Origin: Marinomonas polaris DSM 16579
Lineage (GTDB): Bacteria > Pseudomonadota > Gammaproteobacteria > Pseudomonadales > Marinomonadaceae
Reading direction: 5' to 3'
NCBI RefSeq assembly: GCF_900129155.1
Contig: NZ_FQVF01000020.1
Coordinates: forward strand, 1-64,000
Length of the DNA stretch: 64,000 nt
The translations under genes and the position numbers were made by a program. Shown here in pieces: positions 24,941-34,392 of this stretch. Under the pieces are notes generated by a model. It did no database searches. It saw nothing but the letters and a program-made list of their open reading frames with translations, and was not told where the DNA came from. Numbering within the stretch: the first letter of the stretch is position 1; every line of letters begins with the position of its first letter.

Positions 24941-26023
24941 ATGAGTTTTGGTCTTGGGTTTATCGCAGACGGCTTTTTGAAGGGCCAAGAACGTAATAGA
25001 AATTGGGGGCTACGTCAAAAGCAAGAAGAACGAAGCCAAGCGGCAGATCAGCGCGCACAAGAGTCTCATGGTATCGGGATGCGTATTGGCGGTGTTAATG
25101 CCGCTATGGCTGAAGAAAAAATGACACCTGATGCCATTGATAGACGACGCCAAGAGTCTGGGCTTGGTTTGGACCTAGCAAAACAGACTCTTGATAACTC
25201 ACAGCAGCAAGGTCTTGGTATCAAGCAGCAGAACGAATTACGCTCTGAAGACTTAACGCCAGAAGCCAAACAGTTACGAGCACAAACCAAAGCTGCTGAA
25301 TTAAAGTCCAAGGAATTGCAAAATCAATACAGTGAATATCGAAATACCGAAGCTGGGCGGAAGCTATCAAAAGAGTCAATTGCATGGGATAAGCACATTG
25401 GAGATATCGTTAACCAAAAAGATGAAGCTGAAGCACAAGTTCAACTTTCAAACGCGCTCGATATGAAGCGCTACCGAATGATTCAGCTTATTGATAGCGG
25501 TGAAACAATGGGTGCTGCATTACTCGTGAACTCATCACGTGACAATAAGCATGAAAATGTAGCAACAATGCAAAAAACAAAAGATGGCGGCATTGTTGGT
25601 TATGACGTGAATGGTAAAGCTGTGATCAATATCACAGCAAATGAAGTTAAGGGCGTAATATCAAGGGTTCATAAAAACCAACAAAATAAAGGTTCACAAC
25701 CTAAAGTCATGACGGAAAAAACCTATAATGACATGGGCGATGCAAATGGTGAGCGCGCCTATGTAGTTAAAACAGACCCACAAACGGGCCAGCCTTACAA
25801 AGAGTATGTGGAAGAGCGAAAAGACGCGACTATTACACAGACCGACAGTGATGAAGAGATTGCTCTTGCACAAACTATGGTAAAAGCGGGAGAAATGACA
25901 CCCGAGCAGTTCCAACAACTTTATGGTCAATCTTATACGCCAAGTCAAAATAACGCCCCGCCAAATGCTAGCAACAAGCCAAGGCAAGACGATTACGACG
26001 TAGATATTCCTTTAATCTTCTAA
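24941..26023 (+). CDS. Internal virion (ejection) protein, middle
   Basis: The 360-aa protein is strongly helical and charged (RNRNWGLRQKQEERSQAADQRAQES and repeats of Gln/Glu/Lys). It has a beta middle near 200-260 and a Pro/Asn-rich tail. It starts one base after the small ejection protein. By position and composition it would correspond to the middle ejection protein (P22 gp20 or T7 gp15 type). No enzyme motif is seen. A terminator follows, then the giant gene. Confidence 0.62.
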   Translation: MSFGLGFIADGFLKGQERNRNWGLRQKQEERSQAADQRAQESHGIGMRIGGVNAAMAEEKMTPDAIDRRRQESGLGLDLAKQTLDNSQQQGLGIKQQNELRSEDLTPEAKQLRAQTKAAELKSKELQNQYSEYRNTEAGRKLSKESIAWDKHIGDIVNQKDEAEAQVQLSNALDMKRYRMIQLIDSGETMGAALLVNSSRDNKHENVATMQKTKDGGIVGYDVNGKAVINITANEVKGVISRVHKNQQNKGSQPKVMTEKTYNDMGDANGERAYVVKTDPQTGQPYKEYVEERKDATITQTDSDEEIALAQTMVKAGEMTPEQFQQLYGQSYTPSQNNAPPNASNKPRQDDYDVDIPLIF

Positions 26024-26042
26024 AAAACCGCAATTTTCAAAG

Positions 26043-26066
26043 CCGCCCATCGAGGCGGTTTTTTTT
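26043..26066 (+). terminator. Intrinsic terminator before the giant gene
   Basis: CCGCC-CATCGA-GGCGG stem (arms 26043-26047 and 26054-26058) with T8, 19 bases before the GTG start. Confidence 0.75.
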
Positions 26067-26085
26067 CGTTTGGAGAAAACAAAAC

Positions 26086-29000
26086 GTGGCCGATTACACA
26101 AGAGAAGAAATCGCGCGCCTAGCCGCAATCAAAAAAAGAATTAGTGGAAAAATGGAGAGCCTTGGTTCGTCACCTGAAAACGAGCAGGGCTTTTTAGGTG
26201 ATGCGGTCGATGCTGTTCAACATGGGGTGTTGAGCGGAGCGGCAGACCTTACCGATGGAGTTGGCTATTTAACTGGATCTGACACCATTAGAAAAGGAGC
26301 GGATTTTTTACGAGGCCAAGCAGACAACCAAATCAATCAAATGTCACCAGATGGCCGTGATGCGTTTCAAGGGTTTGGTATTCAGGCAGATGAAAGCAGC
26401 CCGACGGGTTACGGTTTTAAAGAAGACAGTAGTTTAAAAGGTTTTGGCCTTAACGTGCTTAGCGGTGTAGGTAGTTTTGCCCCAACCATGATACCTGGTG
26501 GTATTGCTGCAAAAGGAGTCTCAGTAGCGGGTAAAGTCGCTGGCGCAGCAGGTAAAGGCGTTAAAGTAGAAAAGGCCATCGACAAAGCGTCTGATGTAGT
26601 TGGCTTTGGCGGTGTAGGTGCTTTAAGTATTGGCGGCTCTACAGGCAACCAAGCTTATGAAACTGTGGCTAACGCTGACTTTCATACACTAAAAGACGCT
26701 GAAATATTCCAAAAAGAATACTGGAACCTGAGAAAACTCAAAGAGCTTGATCATGTGTCTGCATTAAAACAAGCGCGTGAAAACGTGGCTCGCGAGTTGG
26801 CAACCGAAGCGGCAAAAGATGGCGCCATCATGGGGGCAATCACGCAAGGCGCACTGGGTCCAGTAATGGGTAAGTTATTCCGTGGTGAGGCTGGCGGTAT
26901 CGGTAAAGCGGCCGCAACCGGTGCAATTACCGAAGGCTCACAAGAGCTTGTTGAAAGCGGTGGTCAAACGGCCATTTCCAATATCGCGGTTAATCCTGCG
27001 GTACCAACCAACACAATGGATAAAGTCGTTGGTGATGCGCTAACAGGTGCCGTTGTTGGTGGCCCTGTTGGTGGTGGTTTTGGTGGCGCTGGTTCTGTTT
27101 TAAATCGTTCGTCTAAGACGAAAGACAATACAGATGATCCACTTAATCTTTCCGATCAAGATCAAGGCTATCAAGCAGTAGAGCAGCAGCTTGCCGAGAT
27201 TGAAGGTCTGATGGTTGAAAATGGCGACAACTTAACAGAATCTGAATTTGCCGAGCTTGAAGCTAAACGAAATGAGTTACTACAAAGGCGGGCTGAATTG
27301 ACGGGCGAGCAGCCTATGGATTTTTCTGGTCCAGTTGAAAGCCAAGCACAACCAGAGCCGCTTGCTCTACCTAATCAAAATATCATTTATGGTGAACGAC
27401 CAGCGCCAAGCCAAGACCAAACTCAAGCACGAGAAAAAAACCGAGCTGCTTTTGAAGGCCAATTTGGCGAGCCTCGTAACACAGGCCGAGAAGGTGACTA
27501 TCTTGGCCAAGTCTTTCCGCAAAGCGCAAATCAACAGCAAGATGGCAATGTCTACGATGGTGAAGTGTTACGCGATCCTTTGCCACTCGAAGCGCCAGAG
27601 CAAACGGGTGATATACAAGCACTTGAAGACGCAGGGATTATTTATGGCGAAAAGCCAGAAAGCAATGCTCGCCCCGCTCGTTCCGATGGTTTAACCGACC
27701 CATACACCGCACCACAGCCAAGCCGTAAAAACGACAATCCAATCTATCAAGAAATCAAACGTAAACAGCGATTGCTTGAAGAACAAGAGCAATCAGTAAC
27801 AGAAGAAGCAGCGCCACAGCTTAACCAACAAGCAGTCCCTGAAGCACCGTTAGAGAAATCAGCTCCACAAAATGAAGTATCAGTATCAGAGTCTAAAAAT
27901 GTAACTGAGTTGCCAGTAGTTGAAAGTAGTCCTGTTACTCAGCCGCCATTAGAAGGCATTGTCGCCGAGCAAGAACAGCCATCATCTGCAGAACTGCCAA
28001 CTGAGGGCAGCGAGCCAATCAAGCAAGCATTAGATAAGGCGGCACAGGACACAAATACCCAGCCAACTGAAAAGCAGATCGAGGCTGATAACTATAAAAA
28101 AGGTCGGGTATCTCTTCATGGCTTAGATATCGCCATTGAAAATCCTAAAGACTCTGTTCGCTCTGGCCAAGATAGTGATGGTAAAAAATGGGAGTCTAAA
28201 ATGGCTCATCACTACGGTGACATAAAAGGCATTAAAGGGGCGGATGGCGATGACCTTGATGTATTTATTGGCGATAAACCGGAAAGTGACAAAGCCTATA
28301 TTGTCGATCAGGTAGACCCAAAAACAGGCGAATTTGACGAGCATAAAGTCATGCTTGGTTTTGATGATAAAGCACAAGCAGAAAATGGTTATCTGGCTAA
28401 TTATGAGGATGGCTGGAAAGGTGTTGGTGCTATCACTGAAATGCCTGTTAGTGACTTTAAAGAGTGGATCAAGTCAGGCAATACGACAAAGCCGATTAGT
28501 GAATTGATGGGCGATAAAGCAGTTAAGGCTATCGAGGCTGAGCCTACCGAGTTGCCACCTGTCACTGTCAAATTATCTTTATCCAATAAGCCTTTTAAAA
28601 CCGAGTCCAGCGCTCGTTTATCTCGTACATTCAGAGACACGCCTAATGCCGAAATTGTACCTGTGGATGGTGGCTTTGGGGTACGTGAAAGCCAAATAGA
28701 AGATACAAAAATCCAACCTAAATCAGAGGCACCTAAGAAAAATGGAGCGGTAGTGCTAGGTGAGAAGATAGAAGATGTAGGCGAAAAAATCGGTGGTGCT
28801 AGAAAAGATACATGGGGGGATTACCTTGAACAAATTAACAATGATCTTGATGTAAGTGCTGAGCCATTAAGTAAGTCTTTCCCTCAGGTAGATTACCAAA
28901 AAGCCCTCGATGGCGGTAGCGACAAAACAGCGTTAGCATTTGTAGCTCTTTTACGTGACACAATTCCTTCTAAGCCTAAAGCCCCACACAAGCTTAATAA

Positions 29001-32000
29001 GTGGGCTACACAGGTGAAAAAAGCCAAAGAAGCGGTTGGTTTCATTCTAGAAAATCCATCAGAGTTAGAGTCTCAAATATCAAAAATTGATTCATCGAGT
29101 ACCATTCCTCATATTAAGCATATGATTGATGTTATCAAGAATGTGCCCACGGAGAAGATTAAAGAAGCTGCCGCATATCGTATTAGTACTCATCACTTTT
29201 CGAGTCTAAATGGAGTGAACTATGATCCGCCAAAAGTCTTTTATAGAGTGTATAAAAATGCAGCTAGGAAAGAGACATCATTGCCGCTCGAGTCTGTAGA
29301 AGAGGCTAAAAAAGAGATACTGAAACGATTAAATGAAACTAAAGGAAAGGTTAAGGTAAATCAAAAACTAGAAGTTTATAAAGACAGATACACCAAGCAG
29401 GTTTTTGTAGGTTGGAAAGGATCTACAGGCGTTTTAAGAGTCAAGAATTTCGATAGCTTAAGCGACGCAAGAATTGCGATAGCAGAGCAAAGAGAATCGC
29501 TTGAGTCACTATTGTCTGAAATTAAAAGCACCCCTTCTATGCGTGAATCAATAAACGCTAATCGAGTAGGTCCAGCACGACGTGATAAAGATATTTCAGC
29601 AAATGAATTTATGGAAGAGTTTGGATTTCGTGGTGTTGAGTTTGGAAACTATGTTGAGCAAGCTAAGCGACAAAGTGACATAAATAATGCCTTTGATGGT
29701 CTGCACGACTTATCTGAATTGCTAGGCATTCCAAGTAAAGCCTTGTCATTAAACGGAGCTTTGGGTATTGCATTTGGTGCTCGTGGAAAAGGTGGGAAAA
29801 ATACAGCTTCAGCGCATTATGAAGTAGGTAATGTTGTTATCAACCTGACAAAAAATAGTGGTTCGGGATCACTAGCGCATGAGTGGTGGCATGCTATGGA
29901 TAACTACTTTGCTAATCAAGGTGAGGCGCAGTCTGATTTTGAAACGGATGGTACCCGTCACAAGAAGGTAGGCGATGATGCTGAAGGTATTCGGCCTGAA
30001 GTCATTGAAGCCTTTCGAAATGTAATGTCAGCTATTAAGGGCACAGATTTAGAATCACGATCTTCTTTGCTTGATAAAACTCGCTCTAAAAAATATTGGT
30101 CTACAAAAGTTGAGATGTCAGCTAGAACGTTTGAGGCTTATGTGAAATCAAAGCTGGAAGACAAATCCCAGTCTAACGATTACCTGGCAAACATTCGATC
30201 AGAAGAGAGTTGGGGGAAATTGAAATCTAACGATTCTTACCCTTACCCCACGTCATCAGAAATGAAAGACATCACGAAAGCCTTTGATCAAATGTTTCAG
30301 GTATTAAAAACCAAAGAGACAGATAGAGGTGTTGCTCTTTTCTCGGTAGGAAATTCCAACGGTTCAGGATCAAAAGCCGACGATATACGCAAAGCAGTAG
30401 AGCCGCTTATCAAGCAACTTCACGAAGAAAACACCTTTCAAGTTGTTCAGTCTGTTAATGATTTACCCTTTGCCGTGCGCCTTCTTGTTAAAAAGCAGTT
30501 ATCTAAGTCGAAAGGCGATAATGCAACCGTTCGCGGTGTGAATGCCGGTGCTAAAAACTATCTTATTGCTGATGGCATCAAGGACGAAAAAGAAGCGGTT
30601 TCTATCTTTCTCCACGAAGTTGTGGGCCATAAAGCTGTGCTTGATATGCTGGGCAAAGAAGGCGATTCCATCATGGAGCGCATTGCTTACAGCTATGGTC
30701 CGAAGCAGCTGCAGGATTTGATCAAAGCGTATGGTGCTGACTTCAAAACCAAAGAAGGGCGTATATTATTGGGCAAAGAGAAAGTTGCTCAAATGGCTGA
30801 GAAGAACGAAAAGCCTTCTCTGTTAGGTAAGTTGGTCGCCAACGTAAAAGCATGGTTGCGCAATTACTTCCCCAATATCAAATGGTCAGACAATGACGTG
30901 CTCAACATGCTGGCAACCGCGAGGGATAACGTCGAAAACCGCTACATGGTGAAAGTTGACCTAGATCCAGCCGAATCGAAAAGCGATGCAGTCGAGAAGG
31001 AGGTTAATCTCTCGGTTAAGGTCAAAAACAAAACAGAACCAACCGAAGAAACACCATACGACACGCTATATAGAACATTAGGGCAAAAAGATAAAACTGT
31101 CTTCCAGAAAGCCAAAGATGAAATGAAGCGTCAATTTAAAGCCGGCGGCTTACTTCCAGATTCTGTATTCAATAAAAAAATTGCTCGCGATTCAGATATG
31201 AATGCCAGCGAGTTAGAGATTAGCGCCTATTTATCTTCTTTTAGGTCATCAATTAAAAAGGCTTATGGTAAAGACTACTCCGACTTGTCCGATGCGCTTA
31301 AGCAAAAGCTTAATAATCAAATGAGTTCGACCGATCCAGATAAGACCATACCTTTCTCCGTCAGACTGGAATTGATGAAGATGAGATTTAGCATCAAAGG
31401 CTTATCGCAAGAATATGCTGCCATTCTAAAGAGTGATATGGAGCAATTAAGAAACGAAGGCAGAGACTCAGCTGCAAACGAAAAAGCTCAACTATTGGAA
31501 ACGATATTGGGCAATTTGGACACATACACCAATAGATCATATAAAGCCTTTGATGATCCGAAATGGCCTAAAAAAGTCCCTCAGAATATCTTAGATGATG
31601 CTAAAAACTACCTTGAATCACGTTATGAAGGACAGGGGCTCCCTAAAAGCGAGATTCAAACTGCAGTAGCTCGAACCATTCGAACTATTTTAGAAGAAGG
31701 AACTGCTTATGAGGATATGGGGAGCTTCATAAAAGAGAGTAAATTAGGTGCAAAGGATTTAAGCACTTTGAAGAAAAGAAAGGAGATAGCCCCTGAAATT
31801 AGAGCTTTATTAGGCGAATACCAAGATGTTGAGGTTAACTTTGCCAAGACAGTTACAAAGACAAGTCATCTCGTTGCAAACCATAAGTTTCTTCAGCATG
31901 TTCGTGATTTAGGTGAAAAAGAAGGTTTCTTGTTTACGGAAGAAAACAAACCCCTCGACAAAAGTGTTGTGAAAATTGCCGCGGATGGTTCAGAAGTTAT

Positions 32001-33693
32001 GGCGCCATTAAATGGCTTCTACACTTACCCTGAAATCGAACAGGCTTTTAGAGAGGCTCTTGGTAAACAGGGCGATATGCCTACATGGTTAAGTGGAATC
32101 ATTCGATTAAACGGCATAGTAAAGTACGGAAAAACTGTTCTATCACCCACCACGGCAATGAGAAACATTTGGTCTGCTTTTTTCTTCTCTGTAGCAAACG
32201 GGCATTTTGACGTTAGCCAAATGCGTAAGTCTATCGAAGTTAGAAAACAGTACTTTGGTGGCGACAATGACAAAAGTAAATTGGCCTATCTTAAAAAATT
32301 AAAAAGCCTTGGGGTTATTTATGATACGCCTTATGCGGGTGAAATGATGGACCTCTTAGAAGACTCTCGCCTGCGGGATTTTATGACTAACAAGAAGGTC
32401 TTTTCATCGTTTACTAAACTTAATGACTTTGCTCAAAAATTTTACCAGTACGGTGATGATATGTGGAAAATCATGGGCTGGGAAAACGAGAAAGCCATGC
32501 TCATGAAATACAAGAAAATGAGCGAATCTGATGCCGAAGTTGCTGCCGCTGAACGTATTCGAAATACATACCCAACTTACTCTATGACTGGGCGATTTAC
32601 GCAATCTCTAAGACGCTTCCCTCTTGCTGGTACCTTTGTTTCGTTTCCCGCTGAAATCATTCGAACTAGCTATCATATGATTAACTACCTAAAGCAAGAC
32701 TTTAAAGAATCGCCTGCTTACGCTAGACGAAAGCTAGCTGGGCTTGCGCTGGTTAGTAGTCTTGGGTTTGCAGCTCAGGGGATTAGTAAGGCACTAATGG
32801 GGCTTGATGATGACGAGGAAGAAGCCGTTAGAGATATGGCTGCACCTTGGCAGAAAAACTCAAATATTTTGTTTACTGGCCGCGACGAAAACGGAAATAT
32901 TCAATATTTGGATATGTCATTTCTTGATCCCTACAACTATTTCAAACGCCCAATTAATGCCATGTTAAGAGATCAGCCTATTCAAGATATGGTTGCTCAA
33001 TCCGCTTCTGAAATGCTGACCCCTTTCTTTGGTGAAGACATTACCTTTAGCAATTTGATGGAGGTTTACACAAACAAGAAAGGCAGTGGCGGGAAGGTGT
33101 TTAATGAACAAGGATCAGTGGGAGATCAGGCTATGGATATCGCTGACCACTTAAGGAAAGGTTTACAACCGGGCTTTATGAGCAATATGGAACGAATATA
33201 TAAGGCTATGGAGGGGGACGTTTCTGCCAGTGGTAAAAAATACACTGTACAAGATGAAATGGCCGCTCTTGTTGGCTTTAGAATGTCGACATTAGATCCA
33301 AAAACAGCGCTTTACTATCAAAGTTTTGACTTTAAACAGAGCAAAGCTGATGCCGCGAAAATTCTAAAGGATGTGTTGAGAAACCCTAATAAGGTATCTA
33401 ATTCTGATTTGGAAAATGCAAGAGATACGATGCTCAAGGCTCGAAAAGATTCATATGATAGGATGATGCGATTAGTTAAGTCTGCAAAAAAAGCAGGTAT
33501 GACAAACCCAGAGATAGGGCAAATATTGAAGTTAAGCGGGGTCAGTCGACAAGACGTTATGTCTCTCATTCTTGGGCGTATGCCAAAAAATGATAGTTAT
33601 CTTAAAATGGCTGCTTCTATATCAAAAAGAGCCGAGGTTTTGTACGGCAAAGAGTCTGGAAACGAAATCATAAGTAGAGCGAAAGGGCTATAA
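26086..33693 (+). CDS. Giant polyvalent ejection protein with pyrophosphatase-like and two zincin-like segments
   Basis: The 2535-aa protein starts at GTG after GGAG. Segments in order: a Gly/Ala-rich hydrophobic N-terminus (about 40-345) suited to crossing membranes; a Pro/Gln/Glu-rich disordered stretch (about 345-660); a polyvalent-type inorganic pyrophosphatase-like domain (about 670-805, GRVSLHGLDIAIENPKDS ... DDLDVFIGDKPES); and a small repeat-type domain (about 829-870). Next comes an LPD1-like segment with H1265-EWW-H1269 (a true HExxH) preceded by EFGFRGVEFGNYV. A second peptidase-like segment carries H1510-EVVG-H1515. An LPD38-like C-terminal region (about 2005-2210) and basic helices end the protein. 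Polyvalent proteins travel with the DNA and act in the new host against defence or regulatory targets. The domain calls are by pattern. Confidence 0.85.
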   Translation: MADYTREEIARLAAIKKRISGKMESLGSSPENEQGFLGDAVDAVQHGVLSGAADLTDGVGYLTGSDTIRKGADFLRGQADNQINQMSPDGRDAFQGFGIQADESSPTGYGFKEDSSLKGFGLNVLSGVGSFAPTMIPGGIAAKGVSVAGKVAGAAGKGVKVEKAIDKASDVVGFGGVGALSIGGSTGNQAYETVANADFHTLKDAEIFQKEYWNLRKLKELDHVSALKQARENVARELATEAAKDGAIMGAITQGALGPVMGKLFRGEAGGIGKAAATGAITEGSQELVESGGQTAISNIAVNPAVPTNTMDKVVGDALTGAVVGGPVGGGFGGAGSVLNRSSKTKDNTDDPLNLSDQDQGYQAVEQQLAEIEGLMVENGDNLTESEFAELEAKRNELLQRRAELTGEQPMDFSGPVESQAQPEPLALPNQNIIYGERPAPSQDQTQAREKNRAAFEGQFGEPRNTGREGDYLGQVFPQSANQQQDGNVYDGEVLRDPLPLEAPEQTGDIQALEDAGIIYGEKPESNARPARSDGLTDPYTAPQPSRKNDNPIYQEIKRKQRLLEEQEQSVTEEAAPQLNQQAVPEAPLEKSAPQNEVSVSESKNVTELPVVESSPVTQPPLEGIVAEQEQPSSAELPTEGSEPIKQALDKAAQDTNTQPTEKQIEADNYKKGRVSLHGLDIAIENPKDSVRSGQDSDGKKWESKMAHHYGDIKGIKGADGDDLDVFIGDKPESDKAYIVDQVDPKTGEFDEHKVMLGFDDKAQAENGYLANYEDGWKGVGAITEMPVSDFKEWIKSGNTTKPISELMGDKAVKAIEAEPTELPPVTVKLSLSNKPFKTESSARLSRTFRDTPNAEIVPVDGGFGVRESQIEDTKIQPKSEAPKKNGAVVLGEKIEDVGEKIGGARKDTWGDYLEQINNDLDVSAEPLSKSFPQVDYQKALDGGSDKTALAFVALLRDTIPSKPKAPHKLNKWATQVKKAKEAVGFILENPSELESQISKIDSSSTIPHIKHMIDVIKNVPTEKIKEAAAYRISTHHFSSLNGVNYDPPKVFYRVYKNAARKETSLPLESVEEAKKEILKRLNETKGKVKVNQKLEVYKDRYTKQVFVGWKGSTGVLRVKNFDSLSDARIAIAEQRESLESLLSEIKSTPSMRESINANRVGPARRDKDISANEFMEEFGFRGVEFGNYVEQAKRQSDINNAFDGLHDLSELLGIPSKALSLNGALGIAFGARGKGGKNTASAHYEVGNVVINLTKNSGSGSLAHEWWHAMDNYFANQGEAQSDFETDGTRHKKVGDDAEGIRPEVIEAFRNVMSAIKGTDLESRSSLLDKTRSKKYWSTKVEMSARTFEAYVKSKLEDKSQSNDYLANIRSEESWGKLKSNDSYPYPTSSEMKDITKAFDQMFQVLKTKETDRGVALFSVGNSNGSGSKADDIRKAVEPLIKQLHEENTFQVVQSVNDLPFAVRLLVKKQLSKSKGDNATVRGVNAGAKNYLIADGIKDEKEAVSIFLHEVVGHKAVLDMLGKEGDSIMERIAYSYGPKQLQDLIKAYGADFKTKEGRILLGKEKVAQMAEKNEKPSLLGKLVANVKAWLRNYFPNIKWSDNDVLNMLATARDNVENRYMVKVDLDPAESKSDAVEKEVNLSVKVKNKTEPTEETPYDTLYRTLGQKDKTVFQKAKDEMKRQFKAGGLLPDSVFNKKIARDSDMNASELEISAYLSSFRSSIKKAYGKDYSDLSDALKQKLNNQMSSTDPDKTIPFSVRLELMKMRFSIKGLSQEYAAILKSDMEQLRNEGRDSAANEKAQLLETILGNLDTYTNRSYKAFDDPKWPKKVPQNILDDAKNYLESRYEGQGLPKSEIQTAVARTIRTILEEGTAYEDMGSFIKESKLGAKDLSTLKKRKEIAPEIRALLGEYQDVEVNFAKTVTKTSHLVANHKFLQHVRDLGEKEGFLFTEENKPLDKSVVKIAADGSEVMAPLNGFYTYPEIEQAFREALGKQGDMPTWLSGIIRLNGIVKYGKTVLSPTTAMRNIWSAFFFSVANGHFDVSQMRKSIEVRKQYFGGDNDKSKLAYLKKLKSLGVIYDTPYAGEMMDLLEDSRLRDFMTNKKVFSSFTKLNDFAQKFYQYGDDMWKIMGWENEKAMLMKYKKMSESDAEVAAAERIRNTYPTYSMTGRFTQSLRRFPLAGTFVSFPAEIIRTSYHMINYLKQDFKESPAYARRKLAGLALVSSLGFAAQGISKALMGLDDDEEEAVRDMAAPWQKNSNILFTGRDENGNIQYLDMSFLDPYNYFKRPINAMLRDQPIQDMVAQSASEMLTPFFGEDITFSNLMEVYTNKKGSGGKVFNEQGSVGDQAMDIADHLRKGLQPGFMSNMERIYKAMEGDVSASGKKYTVQDEMAALVGFRMSTLDPKTALYYQSFDFKQSKADAAKILKDVLRNPNKVSNSDLENARDTMLKARKDSYDRMMRLVKSAKKAGMTNPEIGQILKLSGVSRQDVMSLILGRMPKNDSYLKMAASISKRAEVLYGKESGNEIISRAKGL

Positions 33694-33694
33694 G

Positions 33695-33898
33695 CTAGTC
33701 ATCACCCAAGTAATAAATAGGAACACTTGTATCGACATGGATGTCATCTTCTAAGTCCCTTCCCCAAAAGATCCCACTAAAACAGAATATTAACCAAGCA
33801 ATGAAGAACCATCCGTGCCAGTTATCGGTTATTTCATTCTCTATCCGCATGCGGCGCTCATGCCAGGTTGATCGTTTATTTTTTTGCTTTTCCTGCAT
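33695..33898 (-). CDS. Small single-transmembrane protein
   Basis: The 67-aa protein has a basic N-terminus, one membrane segment (about 29-48, WHGWFFIAWLIFCFSGIFWG) and an acidic C-terminal tail. A near-perfect GGAGGTGAT stands directly before the ATG, so the start is solid. It is convergent with the giant gene, whose stop lies two bases from its own end. Its place in the prophage right-end accessory set suggests a lysogenic cargo gene. Function unknown. Confidence 0.65.
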   Translation of the reverse strand: MQEKQKNKRSTWHERRMRIENEITDNWHGWFFIAWLIFCFSGIFWGRDLEDDIHVDTSVPIYYLGDD

Positions 33899-33987
33899 AT
33901 CACCTCCGAGTATTTAGCTAAAGCCTAGCTGTTTATGTATAGAGAGTGAAGGGACTGTTCTCATGTGGCAACTTTCCCTTCAAGAAC

Positions 33988-34218
33988 TTAATTCCAGTTG
34001 TAGCTACTGCTTGAGTCCTTCTTGGTTCCTTTTTTTCCTGTATAGGGGTTGGTGTTGCCCTTTGTAGAATAATTGTCGGATGTGGTTCCATTGGAATCGC
34101 TTCTCCAATACCCCTGAACACATGTACCGTCTTGTTTACAATATCCGCTAACGTAAGTATCTGCATGAGCTGGGGCTTGGAAAGCAAGTACAGTGAGAGC
34201 TAGTAATAGTTTTTTCAT
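33988..34218 (-). CDS. Small secreted protein
   Basis: The 76-aa precursor has a Sec signal peptide (MKKLLLALTVLAFQAPAHA, cut near residue 19). The mature part is short and Gly/Ser/Tyr-rich, with two Cys and the segment YVSGYCKQDGTCVQGYWRSDSNGT. The same type of GY-K-x-DGT-V-x-GY-R block, followed by NPYTGKKGT, occurs in many uncharacterised bacterial exported proteins. GGATAA lies before the ATG. It probably acts in the periplasm; no activity can be assigned. Confidence 0.68.
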   Translation of the reverse strand: MKKLLLALTVLAFQAPAHADTYVSGYCKQDGTCVQGYWRSDSNGTTSDNYSTKGNTNPYTGKKGTKKDSSSSYNWN

Positions 34219-34392
34219 GTCATTATCCTTAATGGTTAAATTTTAAAGTACTTCTTTTTCGTCTTATATTGTTTTAAGCAGTATGATGATTACTGCGATT
34301 TGCTTCAACTTTTCTATAAGTCATAATCTACTAAACTATAGCCGAAGCGTGTCTATGCAAAGTTAATAGCCTGAAGAGCAAGGAGAGGTTGG

